Part shown: positions 57,655-64,000 of the stretch, piece after piece
Position numbering within the stretch: position 1 is the first letter of the stretch
Layout: the number at the start of each line of letters is the position of its first letter
Source: Achromobacter arsenitoxydans SY8
Lineage (GTDB): Bacteria; Pseudomonadota; Gammaproteobacteria; Burkholderiales; Burkholderiaceae_B
Length of the DNA stretch: 64,000 bases
NCBI RefSeq assembly: GCF_000236785.1
Contig: NZ_AGUF01000058.1
Location: 42,745 to 106,744 of the forward strand
Reading direction: 5' to 3'
Program-made: the position numbers and the translations under genes
The notes under the pieces: model-generated
Told to the model about the DNA's origin: nothing
The model's database searches: none
What the model saw: only the letters and a program-made list of their open reading frames with translations

Positions 57655-59196
57655 TCAGCGCGGCGGCGGATACCGCGCGTCCAGCGCCCCCGCCACGCCC
57701 AGGCTGCGCAACGACTGCGCGGCCTGCGCCACCGCCCGCACAAAGCGTGCGTCCCGGCCCAGGTCGCCGAACACGGCGTCCAGGCCGGTCAACACGCCGG
57801 TCCAGGCCAGCATCGCCGGCGGCCCCTTGCCCGCCAGGCCCGCCGCCTGCTCGGCCTGCGCGTAGCGCTCGGCCAGCGCAGCGGCCATCGGATCCTGGAT
57901 GTCGTAGCGGCGCCCCGCCTGATCCGCGCCGCGCAGGAAATGCAGCCAACCGGCCACCGCCAGGGCCAATCCCGGCATGGGCAGGTCCGCCGCCAGCCGC
58001 GCGCGCACGGTATCCAGCAGGCGCTGCGGCAGCTTTTGCGAGCCGTCCATCGCGATCTGCAGCGTCTGGTGCCTGAGCGCCGGATTGGCGAAGCGCAGCA
58101 GCAAGTCTTCGCGATACCGCGCCAGATCCAGCCCGGGCAGCTTGGGTAGCGTGGGCTCGATTTCCGAGCGCATCATGTCGCGCAGGTAGCGCGCGACGCC
58201 GGGCTGCGCAATGGCCTGATCCACCGTCGCCCAGCCCGCCATCACCGACAGGTAGGCCAGGGCTGAATGCGCGCCGTTGACCATGCGCAGCTTCAGCGTT
58301 TCGAACGGCGCGGCTTCAGGCACGAAGCGCGCTCCGCCCGCCGTCCAGTCCGGACGCCCCGCCGCGTAGCGGTCTTCGACCACCCATTCCAGATAGGGCT
58401 CGGCCAGCACGGGCCAGGCATCGCGCACGCCCAGCGCGTCGGCGATTTCCTGCCGATCGGCGTCGGTCGTGCGGGGCACGATGCGGTCCACCATCGAACA
58501 CGGAAATGCGCAGCCCAAGGCGATCCAGTCCGCCAGGGCCGCGTCAACCCGCGCCGCGAACGCAAGCACCATGCCGCGCAGCAGGCGGCCGTTGGCGGGC
58601 AGGTTGTCCAGCGACATCAGCGTCACCGGCCCCAGCCCCGCCTCCCGCCGGCGCCGCAGGCCCCAGGCCAGCAAGCCGATGGCGCTGCGCGGCGCGCCGG
58701 GCTGAGCCAGATCGTGGACGATGTCGGGATGCGCCAGGTTCAGCAATCCGCTCGCCGGGTCATGGCAATAGCCTTTCTCGGTGACCGTAAGGCTTACGAT
58801 GCGCGTGTCCGGGCTGGCGATGCGCGCCAGCACGGCCTGCGGGTCCTCGGGCGCGACCAGGACCTCCAGCACGCAGCCGATCACGCCCAACTGCTGGCGC
58901 GGCCGGCCAAGATCGTCCGCGCTGCGCAGGGCCAGCGTGTACAGGCCGTCCTGCGGTGCCAGCGCGTCGCGCGTGGCGGGCTGGCGCAATGACACGCCGC
59001 AAATGCCCCAGTCCGGGCCCGCGCCAGCGCGCAGCGCGGCGTCGTTCACCGCCGCCAGATGGGCCCGCGCGAACGCGCCCAGGCCCAGATGCACGATGCC
59101 GGCCCTGAGCGCGGACCGATCATACCCGGGACGCGCCACCTCCGCCGGCAGCGCCGCCACGCCTGCCGCATGCAGGCGGCCTGCTACCAGTTCCAT
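57655..59196 (-). CDS. uxuB: Mannitol dehydrogenase family oxidoreductase, fructuronate reductase type
   Basis: The start at 59196 (MELVAGRLH) overlaps the manD stop by 13 bases; the longer frame to 59406 lies within manD and is rejected. The 513-aa protein has the NAD-binding [16 protein letters not shown] near residue 34 and the family catalytic block VTEKGYC plus [16 protein letters not shown], whose Lys and His are the polyol-dehydrogenase active-site residues. It should interconvert D-fructuronate and D-mannonate, the substrate of the adjacent ManD. Mannitol or arabinitol specificity is an alternative that the operon makes less likely. Confidence 0.88.
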   Translation of the reverse strand: MELVAGRLHAAGVAALPAEVARPGYDRSALRAGIVHLGLGAFARAHLAAVNDAALRAGAGPDWGICGVSLRQPATRDALAPQDGLYTLALRSADDLGRPRQQLGVIGCVLEVLVAPEDPQAVLARIASPDTRIVSLTVTEKGYCHDPASGLLNLAHPDIVHDLAQPGAPRSAIGLLAWGLRRRREAGLGPVTLMSLDNLPANGRLLRGMVLAFAARVDAALADWIALGCAFPCSMVDRIVPRTTDADRQEIADALGVRDAWPVLAEPYLEWVVEDRYAAGRPDWTAGGARFVPEAAPFETLKLRMVNGAHSALAYLSVMAGWATVDQAIAQPGVARYLRDMMRSEIEPTLPKLPGLDLARYREDLLLRFANPALRHQTLQIAMDGSQKLPQRLLDTVRARLAADLPMPGLALAVAGWLHFLRGADQAGRRYDIQDPMAAALAERYAQAEQAAGLAGKGPPAMLAWTGVLTGLDAVFGDLGRDARFVRAVAQAAQSLRSLGVAGALDARYPPPR

Positions 59197-60395
59197 AGCG
59201 TGCCGTCGTGCTGCAGGCGATTCACGGGCAGGTAGGCGCGCTGGTACGGATAGCGGGCGGCCAGCGCTTCGTCGATATCGACGCCATGGCCGGGCGCGTC
59301 GCCCGGATACAGCATGCCCTGCTCGAAGGTGTAGGCATGGGGAAACACGGCGTCCGTCTCCTCGGTATGGCGCATGTACTCCTGGATGCCGAAATTCGGC
59401 ACCCACAGGTCGAAGTGCAGCGCCGCGCCCATGCAGACCGGCGACAGGTCGGTGGCGCCGTGGCAGCCCGTGCGCACCTGGTAGAGCGAAGCCAGGTCGG
59501 CGATGCGCCGCAGGTGCGTGATGCCCCCGGCGTGGACTACCGTGGTGCGGATGTAGTCGATCAACTGGTTCTGCACCAGGTCCTTGCAGTCCCAGATGGT
59601 GTTGAAGATTTCGCCCACCGCCAGCGGCGTCGTCGTGTGCTGCCGGATCAGCCGGAACGCTTCCTGGTTTTCGGCCGGCGTGGCGTCCTCCATCCAGAAC
59701 AGGTTGCAGGGTTCCAGCGACTTGCCCAGCCTGCCTGCCTCGATGGGCGTCAGCCGATGATGCACGTCATGCAGCAGGTGATGCTCGAAGCCCAGCTTTT
59801 CACGGATGCGTTCAAACAGCTTGGGCGCATGGCGCAGGTATTTTTCGGTGGACCAGTCGTGCTCGCTGGGCAGGTCGGCGTCGGCCGGTTCGTAGAACAG
59901 GCTGCCGCGGCCCACGCCGTACACCTTGTCCAGCCCCGGCACGCCGCTTTGCGCGCGGATGGCGCGATAGCCCATGTCGGCGTAGCGCAGCACCTCGTCC
60001 ACGGTGTGCTCGATGTCGGAACCGTTGGCGTGGCCGTACACCATCACGCCGCTGCGGCTCTTGCCGCCCAGCAGCTGGTACAGCGGCAGGCCCGCGGCCT
60101 TGGCCTTGAGGTCCCACAGGGCCGTGTCCACGCCCGCGATGGCGGTCATCGTGACCGGCCCGCGCCGCCAGTACGCGCCCTTGTACAGGTATTGCCAGAT
60201 GTCCTCGATCTGGTGCGCGTCGCGCCCGATCAGGCAGGGAATCACGTGCTCGGTCAGGTAGGCGGCCACCGCCAGTTCACGCCCGTTCAGCGTGGCGTCG
60301 CCGATACCGGTCAAGCCCTGGTCGGTTTCGATCTTCAGGGTCACGAAGTTGCGGCCCGGAGAACAGACAATCACGCGTGCATTCGTAATCTTCAT
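59184..60395 (-). CDS. manD: D-mannonate dehydratase of the enolase superfamily (ManD/RspA)
   Basis: The 403-aa enzyme belongs to the mandelate-racemase branch of the enolase superfamily. ManD features include the N-terminal [20 protein letters not shown], the capping loop [13 protein letters not shown], the metal-ligand region [13 protein letters not shown] and [20 protein letters not shown], and [11 protein letters not shown]. It dehydrates D-mannonate to 2-keto-3-deoxygluconate. Some family members act weakly or on D-gluconate, so activity is not certain. It lies between the zinc dehydrogenase gene (51 bp) and uxuB (overlapping). Confidence 0.9.
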   Translation of the reverse strand: MKITNARVIVCSPGRNFVTLKIETDQGLTGIGDATLNGRELAVAAYLTEHVIPCLIGRDAHQIEDIWQYLYKGAYWRRGPVTMTAIAGVDTALWDLKAKAAGLPLYQLLGGKSRSGVMVYGHANGSDIEHTVDEVLRYADMGYRAIRAQSGVPGLDKVYGVGRGSLFYEPADADLPSEHDWSTEKYLRHAPKLFERIREKLGFEHHLLHDVHHRLTPIEAGRLGKSLEPCNLFWMEDATPAENQEAFRLIRQHTTTPLAVGEIFNTIWDCKDLVQNQLIDYIRTTVVHAGGITHLRRIADLASLYQVRTGCHGATDLSPVCMGAALHFDLWVPNFGIQEYMRHTEETDAVFPHAYTFEQGMLYPGDAPGHGVDIDEALAARYPYQRAYLPVNRLQHDGTLWNW

Positions 60396-60446
60396 CTTGG
60401 ACTTCCGGCTACAGGAGAGGAAAGGCCGCTTGCAGCGGCCCGCGGG

Positions 60447-61484
60447 TCAGAACGTCACCATCACCTTCATCGCCTGGCGGCGGTCGGCCGCCAGCGCAAA
60501 CGCGTCGTGCACGCGCGCCGCCGGCACCGCCGCCGTCAGCAGCGCAGACACGTCCAGCACGCCGCGGCTCAGGCAGTCCACGGCCATGGCGTATTCGTCC
60601 ACGAATCGGAAGCTGCCGATGCACGACAGGCTCTTCACCATGATCAGATTGAACGGGCAATGCTCGCTGCTGCCGCCCAGCGTGCCGACCGTGACGACGA
60701 CGCCGCGCGGCCGCGCCGCGCGCAGGCAGCTCGCCAATCCTGCATAACTGCCGGATGCCTCGAAGCACACGTCCACCGAGCCCTTGCCCGCGGCCAGCGC
60801 GTCCAGCGCGCCCGGGTCGGCGGCGGCATTGATGGTGCGCGTGGCGCCCACGCGGGCGCAGGCCGCCAGCGTCTGATCCACAATGTCCACCACAATGACC
60901 TGGCTGGCGCCCGCCAGGCGGGCTGCCATCAGGACCAGGGCGCCAATCGGACCGGCGCCCACCACCATGGCGGTCTTGCCCAGCAGGGACCCCGCGCTGC
61001 GCACGGCGTGCAGCGCCACGGCCAACGGTTCGCCAAAGGCGGCCAGCTCGAACGGCAGGGAGTCAGGCACGGGCACGCACTGCCGCGCCTCCACCACGAC
61101 CTGCTCGCGCATCGCGCCCTGCATGTGCGGGTAGCGGCTGGCGCTGCCGAAAAAATGCACGGCCTCGCAATGGTTGGAATCGCCCTGGCGGCAGTAGCGG
61201 CAGACGCCGCAGGTGCGCGCCGGATCCAGCGCGACGCGGTCGCCCGGCTTGACGGTGGCGACGGCGGCGCCCACTTCCAGCACCTGACCCGAAGCCTCGT
61301 GCCCGGGCGTCAGCGGTTCGCGGATGACGAAATCGCCCACGCGGCCGTGCCGGTAGTAATGCAGGTCCGATCCGCAGATGCCCACCGCCTTGACGCCCAC
61401 CCGCACTTGCGTGGGGCCGATGGCTTCGGCGGGCTGTTGTTCCAGGCGCAAGTCCTTGGCCCCGTGGATAGTGCAGTTGAGCAT
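60447..61484 (-). CDS. Zinc-dependent medium-chain dehydrogenase, L-idonate 5-dehydrogenase type
   Basis: The start at 61484 overlaps the gntR stop by one base (TGATG) and gives 345 aa. Catalytic-zinc ligands are in GICGSD and GHEASGQ, the structural zinc site is the four-cysteine loop CGVCRYCRQGDSNHC, and the NAD-binding motif is VVGAGPIGALVL. The family includes L-idonate 5-dehydrogenase, sorbitol and threonine dehydrogenases. The sugar-acid operon context favours idonate-like polyhydroxy acids. No gluconate kinase or aldolase gene is adjacent, so downstream steps must be encoded elsewhere. Confidence 0.87.
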   Translation of the reverse strand: MLNCTIHGAKDLRLEQQPAEAIGPTQVRVGVKAVGICGSDLHYYRHGRVGDFVIREPLTPGHEASGQVLEVGAAVATVKPGDRVALDPARTCGVCRYCRQGDSNHCEAVHFFGSASRYPHMQGAMREQVVVEARQCVPVPDSLPFELAAFGEPLAVALHAVRSAGSLLGKTAMVVGAGPIGALVLMAARLAGASQVIVVDIVDQTLAACARVGATRTINAAADPGALDALAAGKGSVDVCFEASGSYAGLASCLRAARPRGVVVTVGTLGGSSEHCPFNLIMVKSLSCIGSFRFVDEYAMAVDCLSRGVLDVSALLTAAVPAARVHDAFALAADRRQAMKVMVTF

Positions 61485-62212
61485 CACCGCCACCCCTGCG
61501 CGAATTCGCCGATGACGCGCTCGATATGATCCCGCATCGCCTGCCTTGCCGCCGGCGCGTCGCGCGCCACCAGCGCGCCGAAGATGCGCTGATGGTCTTC
61601 TTGCGAGGCCAGGCGCAGCGCCTGCGTGTGAAAGTGCTGTTCGATCTTTTCCCAGATCGGACCCTGGGCCTGGTCCCACATCGACGTCACGGTCGCCAGC
61701 AGCACGCTGTTGCCGGTGGACTGCGCGATGCACAGGTGGAAGCGGCGGTCGGCCTCGGCGTTGGCGGCCTTGTCGGTCATCTGGTCGCGCATGGCCGTGA
61801 GCGCTTCGAAGATGCGGTCCAGGTCGGCGTCGCTGCGGGTGGCGGCGGCCAGCGCGGCGATCTCGGATTCGATGAGGCAGCGCGCGCGCAGCAGCTCGAA
61901 CGGGCCAGCTCCCGGCTCCTGCATGGCCGGCGCACGAGCGGCGCCCGGCGCCGCGTCGCAGACATAGATGCCCGACCCGCCCCGCACCTCGACCACGCCC
62001 TGCAGCTCCAGCGCAATGATGGCTTCGCGCACCGATGTCCGGCTGACGTCGAAACGTTCCGCCAGCGCACGTTCGGCCGGCAGGCGCTGGCCGGCGGCAA
62101 ACTCGCCCCGCGCCACCAGCGCGTGTATCTGGGCGGCCAGGCGGACATAGCCGCGGTCCGGCGCGGCACGGGCGACGGGAACATCTGGCGTGGACAGCAG
62201 TTGCTGTGTCAT
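61484..62212 (-). CDS. GntR family (FadR subgroup) regulator of the hexuronate-type operon
   Basis: The 242-aa protein has an N-terminal winged helix (about 20-90) with [20 protein letters not shown] and the wing [11 protein letters not shown], and an all-helical FCD ligand domain (about 105-235) with the metal-site pattern [17 protein letters not shown] regulators of the UxuR/ExuR kind respond to uronates or aldonates. It is the first gene of the gntR-dehydrogenase-manD-uxuB operon. Three TGGT/ACCA palindromes upstream are likely operators for self-control and for the divergent amidase gene. Confidence 0.94.
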   Translation of the reverse strand: MTQQLLSTPDVPVARAAPDRGYVRLAAQIHALVARGEFAAGQRLPAERALAERFDVSRTSVREAIIALELQGVVEVRGGSGIYVCDAAPGAARAPAMQEPGAGPFELLRARCLIESEIAALAAATRSDADLDRIFEALTAMRDQMTDKAANAEADRRFHLCIAQSTGNSVLLATVTSMWDQAQGPIWEKIEQHFHTQALRLASQEDHQRIFGALVARDAPAARQAMRDHIERVIGEFAQGWR

Positions 62213-62223
62213 GGCGCCTCGAA

Positions 62224-62278
62224 TTGGTTAGACCAAATCGTATTTGGTCCACCAATTTTCGCTATCGTGGTTTACCAC
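62224..62278. promoter_or_regulatory. Three GntR-type operators between gntR and the amidase gene
   Basis: The sites are TTGGT/ACCAA with a 3-base spacer (62224-62236), TTGGT/ACCAA with a 2-base spacer (62244-62255) and GTGGT/ACCAC with a 2-base spacer (62267-62278). Centres are about 20 and 23 bp apart. TTGGT-N2-ACCAA is the known form of UxuR/ExuR-like sites. The first site lies only 12 bp from the gntR start codon, fitting autorepression. Confidence 0.72.
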
Positions 62279-62294
62279 TAAGGGCGGCTTGCCC

Positions 62295-62324
62295 TCGACA
62301 GGCTGGGCGGCGGCCTTGTATAGA
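62295..62324 (+). promoter_or_regulatory. Sigma-70-type promoter of the second amidase gene
   Basis: A -35 box TCGACA (62295-62300) and a -10 box TATAGA (62319-62324) are 18 bases apart. The expected transcription start is about 28 bases before the ATG at 62359. The GntR-type sites lie just upstream of the -35 box rather than inside the promoter. Confidence 0.6.
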
Positions 62325-62358
62325 TACGTGTCGACCACAGACCGCCAAGGAAAGCGTT

Positions 62359-63807
62359 ATGCCCAGTACGACCGAACAGCCCTTGCCGTCCGCCCTGGCG
62401 GACCTGACCGTCGCCGCCGCGGCGGCCCTGATCCGCCAGGGCCGACTGACCAGCCTTGCGCTGACCCAGGCTTGCCTGGACCGCATCGACGCCCGCCAGG
62501 ACCTCAATGCCTTCATCACCGTGGACCGCGAAGCCGCCCTGGCCGAGGCGCGCGCCTACGACGCCGCTCCCGGCAAAGGCGCGCTGGGCGGCGTGCCCAT
62601 CGCCATCAAAGACAACATCCACGTCGCCGGCCTGCCCAACACGGCCGGCACGCCCGCGCTGCGCGACTTCCGCCCCGGCGAGGACGCGCCCGTCGTGCGG
62701 CGCCTGCGCCAGGCCGGCGCCGTCATCCTGGGCAAGACCAACATGCACGAGCTGGCGTTTGGCGTGTCCGGCTACAACACGGCCTTCCCCGGGCCGCACG
62801 GCGAAGGCACGCGCAATGCCTACGATACCCGGCTGATCGCCGGCGGTTCGTCGTCCGGCAGCGGCGCGGCGGTGGGCGCACGCCTGGCCCCCGCCGCGCT
62901 GGGCACCGACACCGGCGCGTCGGTGCGCCTGCCCGCCGCGCTGAACGGGGCGGCGGGCTTCCGGCCCAGCGTCGGCCGCTACGACGGTTCTGGCATTACG
63001 CCCATTTCGCGCACCCGCGACACGCCGGGCCCCATTGCCAACAGCATGGAGGACATCGTGCTGCTGGACGCCGTGCTGGCCGGCGACACGCAGCCGCTGG
63101 CGCCCCTGCCGGCCGCGGACATCCGCCTGGGATTGGCAAGCTATTTCTGGACCGATCTGGACCCCGAGCTGCAGGCCGTGGCGGACGCGGCCCTGGAACG
63201 CCTGCGCGCCGCCGGCGTGCAACTGGTCGACCTGGACATGCCCGACCTGCCCGCCGCCAACGCGGCCGTGGGCATGCCGTTATGCCTGTACGAGCAGAAG
63301 TCCGACCTGACGGACTACCTGGCCCGCCACGGCGTCGGCGTGAGCTTCCACGACGTGGTGGCGCAGATATCCAGCCCCGATGTGAAGGGCATATTCGACA
63401 ACCTGATCGTGCCGGGCGTCCTGCCCACGCCGGACGGCCAGGTCCTGCCGTTGCAGCCGCTATACGAACGCGCCATCACGACGCATCGGGCCGAACTCAT
63501 CGAGGTCTACCGCCGCGCGTTCCAGGCGCACGCGCTGGACGGCCTGCTGTTCCCTACCGTGCCGGTCGAAACACCCGCCGCCACGCCCGAAGCCAGCAGC
63601 TTCGAGACCTTCGCCCGCCTGGCGCGCAACGTCGATCCCGGCAGCAACGCGGGACTGCCCGGCCTGAGCGTTCCCGCCGGACTGTCGGCGCGAGGGCTAC
63701 CGGTGGGATTGGAGATAGACGGATTGCCCGACGCCGATCGCAAGGTGCTCGCGATCGGCGTGGCGCTGGAGAAAATACTGGGGCGCATCGCCGCGCCCCG
63801 GCGCTGA
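62359..63807 (+). CDS. Amidase signature enzyme, mandelamide/indoleacetamide hydrolase type
   Basis: The 482-aa enzyme starts behind AAGGAAAG at 62359; the longer frame from 62206 runs through the operators and is rejected. The catalytic set is complete: K84 (IAIKDN), cis-Ser in GGSSSGSG (164-167) and nucleophile S188 in [11 protein letters not shown]. The Ala in place of Gly before S188 and the block [16 protein letters not shown] place it near indoleacetamide and mandelamide hydrolases. It shares an intergenic region with gntR but has no evident metabolic link to hexuronates. A terminator-like hairpin lies 124 bp downstream. Confidence 0.88.
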   Translation: MPSTTEQPLPSALADLTVAAAAALIRQGRLTSLALTQACLDRIDARQDLNAFITVDREAALAEARAYDAAPGKGALGGVPIAIKDNIHVAGLPNTAGTPALRDFRPGEDAPVVRRLRQAGAVILGKTNMHELAFGVSGYNTAFPGPHGEGTRNAYDTRLIAGGSSSGSGAAVGARLAPAALGTDTGASVRLPAALNGAAGFRPSVGRYDGSGITPISRTRDTPGPIANSMEDIVLLDAVLAGDTQPLAPLPAADIRLGLASYFWTDLDPELQAVADAALERLRAAGVQLVDLDMPDLPAANAAVGMPLCLYEQKSDLTDYLARHGVGVSFHDVVAQISSPDVKGIFDNLIVPGVLPTPDGQVLPLQPLYERAITTHRAELIEVYRRAFQAHALDGLLFPTVPVETPAATPEASSFETFARLARNVDPGSNAGLPGLSVPAGLSARGLPVGLEIDGLPDADRKVLAIGVALEKILGRIAAPRR

Positions 63808-63910
63808 GCCGCGATTGTGCTGCCTCGTGGTTTGTGTTGACCGGTGAAGGACTGGACAAGGCATTAGGGTCGAGGCAGGACGCGTGTAGCCGCCCACTTC
63901 AGGATCAAAG

Positions 63911-64000
63911 CGGGCCAATATTGGCCCGATCGGGCCATTTTTGGCCCGTTTTTTATCCCGCGTTTTCAAAGGCTTATAAAAAATCGAGCCAACATTGGCC
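63911..64000. repeat. Three reiterated GGCCAA/TTGGCC palindromes at the right edge
   Basis: Site 1 is a perfect 18-bp palindrome CGGGCCAATATTGGCCCG (63911-63928). Site 2, CGGGCCA/TGGCCCG with a TTTT centre (63931-63948), starts exactly 20 bp later. Site 3, AGCCAACATTGGCC (63987-64000), runs to the window edge and may continue. The A/T-rich stretch between sites 2 and 3 could be a promoter for a gene to the right. Confidence 0.6.
63931..63954 (+). terminator. Rho-independent terminator-like hairpin after the second amidase gene
   Basis: Stem CGGGCCA (63931-63937) and TGGCCCG (63942-63948) with a TTTT loop is followed by TTTTTT. It is the most canonical T-tailed hairpin in the window. It coincides with the second of three repeated palindromes, so an operator role is also possible. 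Confidence 0.65.

Overview
The window is GC-rich bacterial DNA that looks like an Achromobacter or Bordetella-type member of the Alcaligenaceae (Burkholderiales). The grounds are the gene content and order (pilD-coaE-zapD, scpA-panC, argJ followed by a DUF815 ATPase and a Nudix/ThiE fusion, a Bug-family TTT binding protein, a fused indolepyruvate oxidoreductase) and the intergenic palindromic repeats. The taxon call is from memory of such genomes, not from a search. No rRNA, tRNA, CRISPR array, insertion sequence or phage gene was seen.

Layout. 1-1957: 5' part of a fused aromatic acyl-CoA monooxygenase/old-yellow-enzyme gene (minus). 1958-3239: long non-coding stretch rich in palindromic repeats. 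3240-9612: c-di-GMP signalling operon siaA-siaB-siaC-siaD plus a fifth gene, a PAS-PAS-GAF-GGDEF-EAL protein. 9918-14686: branched-chain-amino-acid-type ABC importer (minus), divergent from an alpha/beta hydrolase and a MarR regulator (15013-16447). 16498-20700: a membrane protein, argJ, a DUF815 ATPase and a Nudix-ThiE fusion. 20882-22300: amidase. 22487-31330: plus-strand cluster of ABC importer, unknown protein, TetR regulator, N-acyl-D-amino-acid deacylase and D-amino-acid dehydrogenase, closed by a convergent TTT binding protein (31347-32354). 32518-41491: MdtABC-type RND efflux operon with its own outer-membrane factor. 41623-50620: housekeeping block (zapD, coaE, pilD, NlpE-like lipoprotein, LuxR-type regulator, panC, scpA, DUF3460, MFS exporter, glpK). 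50621-51018: a second copy of the long repeat. 51019-57654: indolepyruvate oxidoreductase, mutY, XRE regulator and a divergent methyltransferase. 57655-62212: hexuronate-type operon (gntR, zinc dehydrogenase, manD, uxuB), divergent from a second amidase (62359-63807). The right edge carries reiterated palindromes.

How genes appear to work together. Three local regulons can be read from the DNA. (1) A 20-bp MarR-like inverted repeat lies both upstream of the truncated monooxygenase gene (2029-2048) and between the ABC importer and the hydrolase-marR pair (14867-14886), tying uptake, hydrolysis and ring attack of an aromatic compound (anthranilate/kynurenine-like or salicylate-like) to one regulator. 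(2) A palindrome with GTGACC/GGTCAC arms four bases apart lies upstream of the ABC operon (22416-22433) and of the TTT binding protein (32424-32445), at the two ends of the D-amino-acid cluster that contains the TetR gene. (3) Three TGGT/ACCA palindromes sit between gntR and the second amidase (62224-62278).

The least conventional parts are the D-amino-acid uptake and catabolism cluster with its unknown 303-aa protein, the SiaABCD operon extended by a c-di-GMP phosphodiesterase, and the approximately 330-bp dispersed repeat present twice plus a partial inverted copy.
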